Part shown: positions 23,448 to 31,894 of the stretch, piece by piece
Numbering within the stretch: position 1 is the stretch's first letter
How the letters are laid out: every line of letters starts with the position of its first letter
NCBI RefSeq assembly: GCF_012927355.1
Contig: NZ_JABBGK010000001.1
Coordinates: 620,001 to 684,000, forward strand
Direction: 5' to 3'
Source: Rhizobium terricola
GTDB lineage: Bacteria > Pseudomonadota > Alphaproteobacteria > Rhizobiales > Rhizobiaceae
Length of the DNA: 64,000 nucleotides
Notes under the pieces: generated by a model
The model's input: only the letters and a program-made list of their open reading frames with translations
Database searches by the model: none
What the model was told of the DNA's origin: nothing
Program-made: the position numbers and the translations under genes

Positions 23448-23894
23448 TCACAAAATCGCGGTCGCTTTGATCGCGGCGGCGATAAACAGAACGAGCGATA
23501 CAGTTGCAACCAATGGAGTGATCCAGAACGTCGCGCCTACGAGTAGCCGTTGCAGCTTCGTCGGCCTCGGATCACGACCCTTTGCTAGTTCGACCATCGA
23601 TGTCGCGTATGCCCTGGCCACTACAGAGAAGTTGATCCAAGCGAGACCACCGGCGATCAGTGTGATTGCCACGCCGTAGATAAGCAGCGGGCCACAGGCC
23701 TGGTAAAGTCGCTTGGCCGCATCACCCGCTTGCGAGATTGCGAGGAGAGAACCGGCATGCACCGTCAGCAAAGAAGCCAGCAACCATTTTCCGTAGGCGT
23801 ACTGTCTCTCCGCGACCGCGAAGTACATTTCCTTTGCGGTTGCATAGCGTGCCTCAAGCGAAATGCCGCTTCGTTCCACTGTTTCGCCAGGCAA
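23448..23894 (-). CDS. Membrane protein, three to four segments
   Basis: A roughly 148-residue inner-membrane protein: segments near ASLLTVHAGSLLAISQ, CGPLLIYGVAITLIAGGLAW, and VGATFWITPLVATVSLVLFI with a helical N-terminus (LEARYATAKEMYFAVAERQ). I choose TTG 23894 because GGAGGAG lies ten bases before it; GTG 23942 is an alternative. It sits just inside the right end of the element and may be exclusion or defence cargo. Function is not known. Confidence 0.5.
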   Translation of the reverse strand: MPGETVERSGISLEARYATAKEMYFAVAERQYAYGKWLLASLLTVHAGSLLAISQAGDAAKRLYQACGPLLIYGVAITLIAGGLAWINFSVVARAYATSMVELAKGRDPRPTKLQRLLVGATFWITPLVATVSLVLFIAAAIKATAIL

Positions 23895-24050
23895 GTGATT
23901 GACACTCCTCCGTCCTTGCGCGCTCGGCGAGCTATCTCGCACGCGTGAGAATGGTAAGATGACAGGGCATCCGCCGGTGTCAAGCTGCGGAGCGCCGGGG
24001 ACAAGGCTTAGGAAGACGTCCCCATCTGGCGTCGAATGGAAGAATGGTGA

Positions 24051-24098
24051 CGGTTAGCCAACGGGTCGGAACAGATCGCGAAATGTGCTGGCTAACCG
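24051..24098. promoter_or_regulatory. Putative integrase arm-type sites at attR
   Basis: CGGTTAGCCA at 24051-24060 and its exact reverse complement TGGCTAACCG at 24089-24098. The same motif occurs three times at the left end (7637-7669). Inferred binding sites for the integrase near the right crossover. Confidence 0.55.
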
Positions 24099-24135
24099 CT
24101 CGGGTAGCACATTGGAAACGTTGCGAAAGTTTTGA

Positions 24136-24151
24136 CCCTCCGGGCCCACCA
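24136..24151 (+). repeat. attR core
   Basis: CCCTCCGGGCCCACCA, an exact copy of the last 16 bases of tRNA-Ile(CAU), in the same orientation as attL. It closes the integrated element. No tRNA body precedes it, so this is only the duplicated end. Confidence 0.88.
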
Positions 24152-24218
24152 TTTCTTTTCTCGTTCTTCTCGGTCTATCTACGGTTCATTGCATTCGTTC
24201 GAGGGCGGAAAAGGAAAA

Positions 24219-24662
24219 ATGGCGAGCGAAGAGGTCAGCGTCGAAGAACAGGTCCGTGCGCTCGCGCTTGCGGAAGATCTCCGCGCCACGCTGGGCAGAT
24301 TCGTTCGCGGCGTGAGAACGCAGGCAAATACACCGACAACATCGCAGTCGGAGACGCTGTCGCTTCTCGATCGGTCAGGGCCATTGACCGTCGCCGAACT
24401 GGCAGAGCGCCGCAACGTCAGGCATCAGAGCATGCGGCTGGTGGCCGGTCAGCTGGAGGCTGAAGGCCTGATCAGCAAGATGGCCAATCCGGCAGACGGG
24501 CGCAGCCAGCTTCTTTCCATTACCGATCACGGGCGGGCGGAACTGTCCCGGGGCCGCGACGCCCGAACATCGCAAATTGCCAGTCTGATCGAGGAGCGCC
24601 TGTCCGAAGAGGACAGACGAACGCTTGGTGCGGCAATTCGGATCATCGAACGGCTGTGTTAG
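24219..24662 (+). CDS. MarR-family regulator
   Basis: A 147-residue winged-helix regulator of the MarR family: helix-turn-helix GPLTVAELAERRNVRHQSMRL and wing MANPADGRSQLLSITDHG, with dimerisation helices at both ends. ATG 24219 has AAGGAAAA upstream. It is the first host gene after the element and converges on the SnoaL-like gene, whose upstream palindrome it might bind. Such regulators usually sense small aromatic or oxidising compounds. Confidence 0.88.
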   Translation: MASEEVSVEEQVRALALAEDLRATLGRFVRGVRTQANTPTTSQSETLSLLDRSGPLTVAELAERRNVRHQSMRLVAGQLEAEGLISKMANPADGRSQLLSITDHGRAELSRGRDARTSQIASLIEERLSEEDRRTLGAAIRIIERLC

Positions 24663-24671
24663 CGCGCCGGA

Positions 24672-25082
24672 TCAAGCCCTCGACAGGGACGCGAGCACAT
24701 TCGTCAGGGTGTTCAAGCCCCAATGCTCGGCATATCTGCCGTCTTGAACGCGCACGATATCGATCACGCTGATCGCAACGTCCCGTCCCGTCGCCGGAAC
24801 GCCCAGCAGGGTGCCGGTATGAACTCCGCGTATCGTTTTTCGGGTCGTGACCTTGTCCCCCTCGGCGATCTGATCGTGGATCGTTACCACCAGGTTCGAC
24901 AGAGCGGGGCGAAGGACATTCTGGAAGGTGTGCCACATGCTGTCCGGACCGTTCGGCATTCCCTGGGGGGCGGCATGATTGACAAAATCCGGAGCCATCA
25001 AGGCGTGAAAATCCGCCTCGCGCCCATTTTGAATGACCTCGATATTGAAGCGGCGAACCACCTCTTTGTTATCGGCCGACAT
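24672..25082 (-). CDS. SnoaL-like ester-cyclase family protein
   Basis: A 136-residue NTF2/SnoaL-like protein: KEVVRRFNIEVIQNGREADF at the start, then DFVNHAAP and the closing VIDIVRVQDGRYAEHWGLNT. This is the ester cyclase/SnoaL-like group, often annotated as polyketide cyclase-like; substrate unknown. The gene converges on the MarR gene and has a perfect inverted repeat 23-57 bp upstream of its ATG. Confidence 0.82.
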   Translation of the reverse strand: MSADNKEVVRRFNIEVIQNGREADFHALMAPDFVNHAAPQGMPNGPDSMWHTFQNVLRPALSNLVVTIHDQIAEGDKVTTRKTIRGVHTGTLLGVPATGRDVAISVIDIVRVQDGRYAEHWGLNTLTNVLASLSRA

Positions 25083-25104
25083 GATCAATCCTTCACCTTG
25101 GTGT

Positions 25105-25139
25105 TGTCGATATATACAGTGTGACTGTATATATCGACA
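25105..25139. promoter_or_regulatory. Perfect 16-bp inverted repeat upstream of the SnoaL-like gene
   Basis: TGTCGATATATACAGT and its exact complement, separated by GTG, lie 23 to 57 bp before the ATG at 25082. The size and perfect symmetry fit a dimeric repressor operator; the MarR protein at 24219 is the nearest candidate. The binding protein is inferred. Confidence 0.7.
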
Positions 25140-25222
25140 TAGTCGCATCATGGTCGTTCTGCAAGTCGTCTCTGCTCGAGTGAACGGTGGCCACCGGGCC
25201 AGTCCGCCGGCATCAGGCCACG

Positions 25223-25606
25223 TCAGGGTTCCCTGGCGAGAAGCGACTGCGCCTCCTCGAAGCGGCGGCGGTGTTCGGGGTTCTTTTCGTCGGCCGAATA
25301 GCAGGTGGTGCCGAGGCAGAAGCGGACGAGCGTCAACGGGGCTGTCGCTTCCTTGAACTGGCATTCGATCATGTCGCCGATATCCTCGTCCTTGGCGTCG
25401 AGCCGGGTCGAGTAGGTGAGGCGGGCACCCGGTGGCTTGAGTTCGGGAAAGGACTGGACGATGCCGACCTTCACCGCTTTCACCATCTCGAAATTGCGGG
25501 CGACGGCCTCGCAGGTTCGGGCGATGTCTGGAGATTGGGCAAGGGCGACGGACGACGTCAGGACGGGGGCTGCGAAGAGGATGGCGGCTGCGAGGTAAGG
25601 CTTCAT
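25223..25606 (-). CDS. Small periplasmic protein
   Basis: A 127-residue protein with a signal peptide (about 1-24, YLAAAILFAAPVLTSSVALA). The mature part has three Cys (TCEAVARN, IECQFKE, FCLGTTCYS) that may form disulphides and a charged C-terminus. Family unknown. CGGAGGGACC precedes the ATG. Single-gene unit, divergent from the HWE kinase. Confidence 0.72.
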   Translation of the reverse strand: MKPYLAAAILFAAPVLTSSVALAQSPDIARTCEAVARNFEMVKAVKVGIVQSFPELKPPGARLTYSTRLDAKDEDIGDMIECQFKEATAPLTLVRFCLGTTCYSADEKNPEHRRRFEEAQSLLAREP

Positions 25607-25744
25607 GGTCCCTCCGGGAAAAGGTTGAGATCCGACAAAGGCTTGGAGGCGGGGCAAAGTTCCCGCCGATGGGCAATGTAGCGCCGATTGCCACCTCTGT
25701 CGCGATCTGAAATAATTCGCGGACAAGATGTGGAGCGCGGCGGT

Positions 25745-26911
25745 ATGGCTTATCGGGATGCGAATGAAGCCTGGCCTGTGCCGGGGCAAGAGGCCGCGTC
25801 CGAGGATTTTCTTGCCGGCGGTGGGGATGCGGCGGACGCCATCCGGGCGTTCGATTGGCGGGCGGCGGGGATCGGGCCGATCGAAGACTGGCCGATCTCG
25901 CTTAAAACCACCGTCCGGCTCGTGCTGAATTCCCGCCAGCCCATGTGCTTCTGGTGGGGCCCCGATCTCGTGAAGTTCTATAACGACGCCTATGTTCCGA
26001 TGCTCGGGCAGAGGCTGGCAAATGCGCTCGGCCGGCCATTCCGCGAGGTGTGGGCGGATGTGTGGGATCATGTTCTGCCCTATGTGCGCAGCGCTCTTTC
26101 GGGCGAGCCGACCTGGGCAGAAGACCTGCCGCTCGTCATGCACCGGAACGGATATCCGGAGCAGACCTACTGGACCTTTTCCTACAGTCCGATCTTCGGC
26201 GATGACGGCCGGGTGCACGGTCTGCTCAATATCGTCACCGAAACCACGCAGGCCGTTGCCGACCGCAAGGCGCTGGAGGCGGCCTATGCCACCGCCCAGG
26301 AGCACCTGCGCGAGAAGGAGCATCTCGAAGGCCAGCTGCGCCTCCTCAACCGGGAACTCGTGCACCGGATGAAGAACACGCTGGCGATGACCCAGTCCAT
26401 CGTTTCGCAGAGCCTGCGCGGTGCCGCCTCTCCCGCAGACGCGCTCGCGTCCGTATCGGCGCGCATCGGTGCCCTTGCCAAGGCCCAGGACATGCTGACC
26501 TCGGTCAGCGGAAGGCCGGCCGGGCTGGAGGAGGTGGTCCGCGCTGCGCTGGTGCCGCTCAGCGACCGGACCGATCGTTTTCGCGTCGAAGGTCCGGCAG
26601 TGCTGCTGACCGCACAGCAGGCCCTCGGCCTGTCTCTCGCCATTCATGAGCTGGGCACCAATGCCATGAAATATGGGGCACTCTCGACGCCTGAAGGCCG
26701 CGTCGCTGTCGCGTGGTCGCTGGACGCTGAAGGACGCCTTGCCTTTTCCTGGGTGGAGGCGGGTGGTCCGCCCGTTGTCGCGCCGACGCGGCGCGGTTTT
26801 GGTTCGCGGCTCACGGAACGGGTCGTCGCCGACATTTTCTACGGAGTCGCCCGAATGTCGTTCGAGCCGGAGGGGCTGTCGTTCCGGATCGACGGCAGAC
26901 TTGAACGGTAG
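25745..26911 (+). CDS. HWE-family sensor histidine kinase with PAS domain
   Basis: A 388-residue soluble kinase. An N-terminal PAS-like sensor (about 30-180, ending PIFGDDGRVHGLLNIVTETT) is followed by the phosphoacceptor HRMKNTLAMTQ at about 215 and the HWE-type ATPase domain with ELGTNAMKYGAL (N box) and RRGFGSRL (G box). These kinases are common in rhizobia and respond to light or redox in some cases, but this one lacks an obvious LOV cysteine motif. No response regulator is next to it. Start at ATG 25745; ATG 25688 is possible. Confidence 0.88.
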   Translation: MAYRDANEAWPVPGQEAASEDFLAGGGDAADAIRAFDWRAAGIGPIEDWPISLKTTVRLVLNSRQPMCFWWGPDLVKFYNDAYVPMLGQRLANALGRPFREVWADVWDHVLPYVRSALSGEPTWAEDLPLVMHRNGYPEQTYWTFSYSPIFGDDGRVHGLLNIVTETTQAVADRKALEAAYATAQEHLREKEHLEGQLRLLNRELVHRMKNTLAMTQSIVSQSLRGAASPADALASVSARIGALAKAQDMLTSVSGRPAGLEEVVRAALVPLSDRTDRFRVEGPAVLLTAQQALGLSLAIHELGTNAMKYGALSTPEGRVAVAWSLDAEGRLAFSWVEAGGPPVVAPTRRGFGSRLTERVVADIFYGVARMSFEPEGLSFRIDGRLER

Positions 26912-27037
26912 ATCGACGCCGGTCGCCTGAACGGCTGATCGGGTTTCGCGGTCTTCTGCCTGGTCGGACGTTTGACAACGGTCAAGGCCCGGATGCGTGC
27001 GGCAATCTATCGTTGCTTCGATCCTACGGAATGAACC

Positions 27038-27745
27038 ATGACCGAACCGTTGTTCAAGATCGATGGCGTGACGAAGACATACCAGACGGGTGACGTCGAG
27101 GTTTGGGCGCTGCGCGGTGTCGATCTCGACCTGCAGCAGGGCGAAATGGCGGTTCTTCTCGGGCCGTCGGGCAGCGGCAAGTCGACGCTTCTCAACATCA
27201 TGGGCGGGCTCGACCGGGCGACGTCCGGAACGGTGCGTTTCGCCGACCATGAACTGACGGGATACAGCGAACGTCAGCTGACCAAGTTCCGTCGCGACCA
27301 TGTCGGCTTCGTCTTCCAGTTTTACAACCTGATCCCGAGCCTGACGGCTTACGAGAACGTGGCGCTGGTGACCGAGATCGCCAGGAACCCGATGGATCCG
27401 GCCGAGGCGCTCGAAATGGTGGGGCTCAAGGAGCGCATGGACCATTTTCCCGCGCAGCTGTCGGGGGGCGAGCAGCAGCGGGTGGCGATCGCTCGCGCCA
27501 TCGTCAAGCGTCCCGACGTGCTTCTCTGCGACGAGCCGACCGGGGCACTCGATTCGAAGACGGGCGTGCTTGTGCTCGATGTGCTTTGCCGGGTGAATGC
27601 CGAATTCAACACGACGATGGCGGTCATCACCCACAATGCGGCGATCCGGCAGATTGCCCATCGGGTGTTTTCCTTCCGCGACGGGCGGATCGAGGAGGCC
27701 TCGACGAACACCGTGCGTCTGTCTCCTTCCGCGGTGAGCTGGTAG
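27038..27745 (+). CDS. ABC transporter ATP-binding protein (MacB/LolD-like)
   Basis: A 235-residue ABC ATPase: Walker [10 protein letters not shown], signature [14 protein letters not shown] and Walker [12 protein letters not shown]. It belongs to the MacB/LolD (o228) group that drives export or extraction across the envelope. It is followed at once by an FtsX-like permease and a membrane fusion protein, together a likely tripartite exporter. The cargo is not evident. Confidence 0.93.
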   Translation: MTEPLFKIDGVTKTYQTGDVEVWALRGVDLDLQQGEMAVLLGPSGSGKSTLLNIMGGLDRATSGTVRFADHELTGYSERQLTKFRRDHVGFVFQFYNLIPSLTAYENVALVTEIARNPMDPAEALEMVGLKERMDHFPAQLSGGEQQRVAIARAIVKRPDVLLCDEPTGALDSKTGVLVLDVLCRVNAEFNTTMAVITHNAAIRQIAHRVFSFRDGRIEEASTNTVRLSPSAVSW

Positions 27746-27747
27746 CC

Positions 27748-30108
27748 ATGTCGATGCTCGACCGCAAACTCTATCGCGACGTCATCCGGCTCTGGGCACA
27801 GGTGCTGGCGGTGGCGCTGGTGATGGCCTGCGGCGTCATGACGATCATCATCGCGATCGGTTCCTATCGCTCGCTCGAGGAAACCCGCAGCGTCTTCTAC
27901 GACCGCTATCGCTTCGCCAATCTCTTCGTCGAGGCCAATCGCGCGCCGCTTCATCTGCGCGACAGGATCGCCGCGATCGAAGGGGTCGGCGGATTGGAAC
28001 TGAGGATCGTCGAATATGTGCTGCTCGACATGCAGGGCATGGCCGAGCCGGCGACGGGTGTCGCGGTCTCGCTGCCGGACGAGGGCCAACCCTCCGTCAA
28101 CCGCCTCTACATCCGCAGCGGTCGCCTGCCGGAGCCCGGACGACCGCAGGAAGCGGCCGTGCTCGAAAGCTTCGCCAAGGCGCATCGCCTGACCGAGGGC
28201 AGCCGGTTCTCGGCGGTCATGAACGGGCGCAAGCAGGTGCTGACGGTCACCGGTATCGTTCTGTCGCCGGAATACATCTACACGATCGGTCCGGGCGACA
28301 TGGTGCCGGATCCGCGCCGTTTCGGCGTGTTCTACATGTCGCGGGATGCGCTGGAAGGCATCTTCGACATGGGCGACAGCTTCAACAACGCGGTGCTGAT
28401 GACGCTCCGGGGAAGTCAGCCGGAGAGCGTCAAGACCGCGCTCGACGGGCTCCTCGACCCCTATGGCGGGCGGGGGGCCTATCTGCGCAAGGACCAGATC
28501 TCGCACACCTTCCTCGACAACGAGCTCGACGAACTCAGATCCATGGCGGCGATCATTCCGCCGATCTTCCTGTTCGTCGCCGCCTTCCTGGTCAACATGA
28601 TCCTGACGCGGCTGATCACGCTGGAGCGCGAACAGATCGGTCTGCTCAAGGCGCTCGGCTTCAGCGAGACGGAGGTGGCGCTCCACTATATCAAGCTGAC
28701 CGTGGTGATCGCGCTGATCGGCGTGGCGATCGGCTTTGTTGCGGGCAACTGGACGGGCAGGGAGATGACGCAGCTCTATGCCCGGTTCTTCTCCTTTCCC
28801 TTCCTGATCTTTCGCGAGAGCTTCGACCTCTATGCGATCTCGGCGGGCATCTGCGTCGCGGCGGCCTTCGTCGGTGCCATCCGGGCGATCTGGTCGGTTG
28901 TCGCGCTGCCGGCCGCAGTCGCCATGCTGCCGCCGGCACCGCTACGTTTCCGTGCACTGTTCGGTCGGGCGCGCGGTTCCGTCTTCGTGTCGCAGCTCAC
29001 CATCATGGCCTTCCGGCAGATCATCCGTGCGCCGGTCCGATCACTGCTGACGTCGGTGGGCATCGCCTTTTCGGTGGCGCTGCTGGTGGTCTCGATGTTC
29101 TCCGCCGATTCCGTGCACTACATGGTCGAGGAGATCTTCTTCCGCATGGAGCGGCAGGACGCGAGCCTCTATTTCGACCGCGAGCGGCCGATGGCGGCGC
29201 TCGATTCCGTCCGGCAGTTCCCGGGCGTCTTGCGGGCCGAGCCATTCCGGGCGCTGACGGTCACGCTGCATGCCGGGCATCGCAGCAAGGACCTGACCAT
29301 TTTCGGGGTCGAGGAAAAGACCGATCTCGGGCGGATCATGGATGCGGACATGCGGCCGATGCCGCCGCCGCCGAACGGTCTCTTGCTGATCGGACGGGTT
29401 GCGGACACCCTCGGTGTCCGGGTGGGCGACACGGTCGAGGTAGAGCTCGTCGAAAAGGATCACCGCCGGATCGTCGTGCCGGTCACCGGGATCAGCCAGA
29501 GCCTGGTCGGCATCGATGCCTACATGCACATCGACGCGCTCAATCGGCTGGTCGGCGACGGTCGGCGCATTTCCGGCGCACGCGTGTCGCTCGACATGCT
29601 GCAGAAGGAGGCGCTCTATGCCGAGATCAAGAAGACCCCGGCGATCGCCTTTGCCATGCTGATCGGGCTGTCGCGCGACCGATTTCGTGCGACCATCGAG
29701 CAGAATATCGCGATGATCCAGGTGGTCTATACGACGCTTGCGGTCATCGTCGCCTTCGGGCTCGTCTACAATTCGGCGCGCATCCAGCTCTCGGAGAGGG
29801 CGCGCGAACTCGCCAGCCTTCGCGTGTTGGGCTTCACGCCTGCCGAAGTGTCGAACGTCCTGATGACTGAGCTCGCAGTCGTGGTGTTCGCCGCGCAGCC
29901 GCTCGGGCTTCTGCTCGGCATCGGTTTTTCCAGGCTCGTCATCGACGGGATATCGAGCGATCTGTTCCGCATTCCATTCGTCATCAATTCATCGACTTTG
30001 GCCATTTCGAGCCTCGTCGTCCTCGGTGCCTCGCTCATGTCCGCGCTGATCGTCAGGCGGCGGATCGACCGGCTGGACCTCGTCGCCGTGCTGAAATCAA
30101 GGGAGTAG
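27748..30108 (+). CDS. ABC transporter permease, FtsX-like (786 aa)
   Basis: A 786-residue inner-membrane permease with duplicated FtsX-like domains. It has an N-terminal membrane segment (AQVLAVALVMACGVMTIIIA), a large periplasmic part, and two clusters of segments (about 270-430 and 640-780). ATG 27748 begins two bases after the upstream stop. Partner of the MacB/LolD-like ATPase and the fusion protein. Confidence 0.9.
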   Translation: MSMLDRKLYRDVIRLWAQVLAVALVMACGVMTIIIAIGSYRSLEETRSVFYDRYRFANLFVEANRAPLHLRDRIAAIEGVGGLELRIVEYVLLDMQGMAEPATGVAVSLPDEGQPSVNRLYIRSGRLPEPGRPQEAAVLESFAKAHRLTEGSRFSAVMNGRKQVLTVTGIVLSPEYIYTIGPGDMVPDPRRFGVFYMSRDALEGIFDMGDSFNNAVLMTLRGSQPESVKTALDGLLDPYGGRGAYLRKDQISHTFLDNELDELRSMAAIIPPIFLFVAAFLVNMILTRLITLEREQIGLLKALGFSETEVALHYIKLTVVIALIGVAIGFVAGNWTGREMTQLYARFFSFPFLIFRESFDLYAISAGICVAAAFVGAIRAIWSVVALPAAVAMLPPAPLRFRALFGRARGSVFVSQLTIMAFRQIIRAPVRSLLTSVGIAFSVALLVVSMFSADSVHYMVEEIFFRMERQDASLYFDRERPMAALDSVRQFPGVLRAEPFRALTVTLHAGHRSKDLTIFGVEEKTDLGRIMDADMRPMPPPPNGLLLIGRVADTLGVRVGDTVEVELVEKDHRRIVVPVTGISQSLVGIDAYMHIDALNRLVGDGRRISGARVSLDMLQKEALYAEIKKTPAIAFAMLIGLSRDRFRATIEQNIAMIQVVYTTLAVIVAFGLVYNSARIQLSERARELASLRVLGFTPAEVSNVLMTELAVVVFAAQPLGLLLGIGFSRLVIDGISSDLFRIPFVINSSTLAISSLVVLGASLMSALIVRRRIDRLDLVAVLKSRE

Positions 30109-30113
30109 ACCTC

Positions 30114-31316
30114 ATGCAGGGGAAATGGGTGAAACGGGCAACTTTGCTGGCGGCGGCGGGCGTGCTGGTCGGCGGCTTTGCCTATGCGCTCCGGGAAAAG
30201 CCGCAGCCCGTCGATGTGGGGACCGTCTCGCGCGGACCGATGCGGGTGACGGTTTCGCAGGAAGGGGTGACCCGGGTGCGCGACGTTTATGCCGTCTCCT
30301 CGCCGATTGCCGGGCATCTTGCCCGCACGGTTCTGGAGGAGGGCGACCGGGTCAAGGCGAACGTCACCGTGGTCGCCGCGATCCATCCGCTCGATCCACC
30401 CCTGATCGACAGCCGCAGCCAGGCCGAGCTGGTCGCCGCGCGCGATGCGGCACGCGCTGCCGTTGCGATGGCGGAGATCGACCTGAAGCGGCTGCAGTCG
30501 GACATCGCGCTCGCCCGCGACAACCTGCAGAGAGCGGAGCGTCTGGCAACGACCGCGTTCCTGGCGGAAAGCGCATTGCAGAAAGCGCGCACCGATGTGG
30601 AGGTGCTCGACGCGCAGCTCGCATCTGCCAGGGCGGCGATCGAACTGCGCAAGGCGGAGCTTGCCAGCGCCGATGCGCGGCTGATCCAGCCGAGCGACAA
30701 GGCCGCCCGCCAGAGCGGCGACTGCTGCGTCTATCTGACAGCGCCGGTCGACGGCGTCGTCCTCTCTGTGCTTGCCCGCAGCGAACAGCCGGTCGCGATC
30801 GGCACCAGGATCGCCGAGATCGGCGATCCGGCCGACATCGAGGTGGCCGTCGACCTTCTGTCTTCGGATGCCGTGCGGATCGCGCCGGGATCGAAGGCGG
30901 AGGTATTCGACTGGGGTGGGGACCGGGTGCTGCCCGCGCGGGTGCGCCGCATTGATCCGGCCGGCTTCACCAAGGTGTCCGCGCTCGGCATCGAGGAGCA
31001 GCGCGTCAATCTCGTGCTGGATCTGGAGGACAAGGATGCGCGGTTGGGGCACGGCTTCCGGGTCTATGCGCGGATGATGCTGTGGCAGGGCGAAGACGTG
31101 CTTCAGGTGCCGATCAGCGCGCTTTTCCGCAATGGCCGGGAATGGGCGCTTTTTGCCATTCGCGACGGGCGGGCGCGGCAAATGCGGGTCGAGATCGGAC
31201 ATATGAACGACGAGACCGCGGAACTCATGAACGGGCTGTCCGTGGGGGATGCACTGATCCTGCATCCGAGCGATACGGTGAGCGAGGGCACCCTGGTCGA
31301 GGCGAGAACCGAGTGA
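30114..31316 (+). CDS. HlyD-type membrane fusion protein
   Basis: A 400-residue periplasmic adaptor: N-terminal anchor (KRATLLAAAGVLVGGFAYAL), the lipoyl-like half-motif VSSPIAGHLARTVLEEGDRV, a coiled-coil hairpin (about 120-200) and the matching half VYLTAPVDGVVLSV, then beta barrels. It connects an inner-membrane exporter with the outer membrane. It follows the FtsX-like permease by 5 bp, so the three genes form one export system. Confidence 0.9.
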   Translation: MQGKWVKRATLLAAAGVLVGGFAYALREKPQPVDVGTVSRGPMRVTVSQEGVTRVRDVYAVSSPIAGHLARTVLEEGDRVKANVTVVAAIHPLDPPLIDSRSQAELVAARDAARAAVAMAEIDLKRLQSDIALARDNLQRAERLATTAFLAESALQKARTDVEVLDAQLASARAAIELRKAELASADARLIQPSDKAARQSGDCCVYLTAPVDGVVLSVLARSEQPVAIGTRIAEIGDPADIEVAVDLLSSDAVRIAPGSKAEVFDWGGDRVLPARVRRIDPAGFTKVSALGIEEQRVNLVLDLEDKDARLGHGFRVYARMMLWQGEDVLQVPISALFRNGREWALFAIRDGRARQMRVEIGHMNDETAELMNGLSVGDALILHPSDTVSEGTLVEARTE

Positions 31317-31390
31317 GCGGAGCGCGGATCGGGTTCTTGAAGTTTTGCCTGCAAGCCGACAGTCTGGCGCCGGAATAGACGGAGATGCGG

Positions 31391-31864
31391 ATGAGACGGA
31401 TGTTGGTTGCGGTGGCGGGTCTTGCCTTTCTGCTTGGCGTGGCGGCACCGGGGCAGGCCGGCGAGAGGCCGGCGCTCATAGGATTCAAAGCCCTGTCGGG
31501 CAAGTGCCTGAGGGTCAGCGTCGGAGAGCGGGATTTCACCGGCGGCTGCGGGGCGAAGCTCGGCATCCTCAGCTATTCCGACGGCCGCACCGGTTTCTAT
31601 TTCATGCTTGCCGACAACCAGATCCTGACCTTTTCCGGCAAGGGCAAGGGAGAGGGCGGCGATCGCAGCAGTTACGTGCTCGACCGGGTGATCTTCAACA
31701 CAGGCGTGGCGAACGCCGAGCCGACCGTTTCGGCGGCCGGCGGGTCCTGCGCTTTCGGCGATCCCGACCGGGGACCCGTCACGGTTCGCTGCAAGGGCAA
31801 GACGGCCGGCGGCACCGCCTTTTCGGCGAGCTTTCGATCCGACGGGCGGCCGCCGAAGCAATGA
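31391..31864 (+). CDS. Secreted hypothetical protein (157 aa)
   Basis: A 157-residue protein with a signal peptide (about 1-24, MLVAVAGLAFLLGVAAPGQA) and three Cys in the mature part (GKCLRV, GGCGAK, GSCAFG and VRCKGK give four). Beta-rich, likely periplasmic. No family recognised. GGAG is 6 bases before ATG 31391. It follows the exporter genes by about 75 bp. Confidence 0.7.
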   Translation: MRRMLVAVAGLAFLLGVAAPGQAGERPALIGFKALSGKCLRVSVGERDFTGGCGAKLGILSYSDGRTGFYFMLADNQILTFSGKGKGEGGDRSSYVLDRVIFNTGVANAEPTVSAAGGSCAFGDPDRGPVTVRCKGKTAGGTAFSASFRSDGRPPKQ

Positions 31865-31894
31865 TCCGGCGACCGATCGGGGGTTCGAACAGGG

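Larger units (their letters stand above)
7606..24151. mobile_element. Satellite-like integrative element in tRNA-Ile(CAU)
   Basis: About 16.5 kb bounded by a 16-bp direct repeat of the tRNA 3' end. Contents in order: integrase and ribbon-helix-helix regulators, excisionase-like HTH, replication-like winged-helix gene with iteron-like repeats, small overlapping genes, HK97-type prohead protease, more DNA-binding proteins, tail-fibre-like protein with SGNH esterase, GcrA-like protein, and membrane or defence-like cargo at the right end. No capsid, portal, terminase large subunit or tape measure gene is seen. Genes look intact and many overlap by 4 bp, which argues against a decaying prophage. 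It could be a phage satellite or another mobilisable element. Confidence 0.85.

Noticed and set aside
7606..24151. Calling the element a full prophage
   Set aside because: Capsid, portal, terminase large subunit, tail tube, tape measure and lysis genes are all missing.
25223..27661. An 812-residue open frame opposite the HWE kinase
   Set aside because: Only its last 127 codons, with their own ATG and ribosome-binding site, encode a convincing signal-peptide protein. The upstream part is antisense to a kinase with full motifs.
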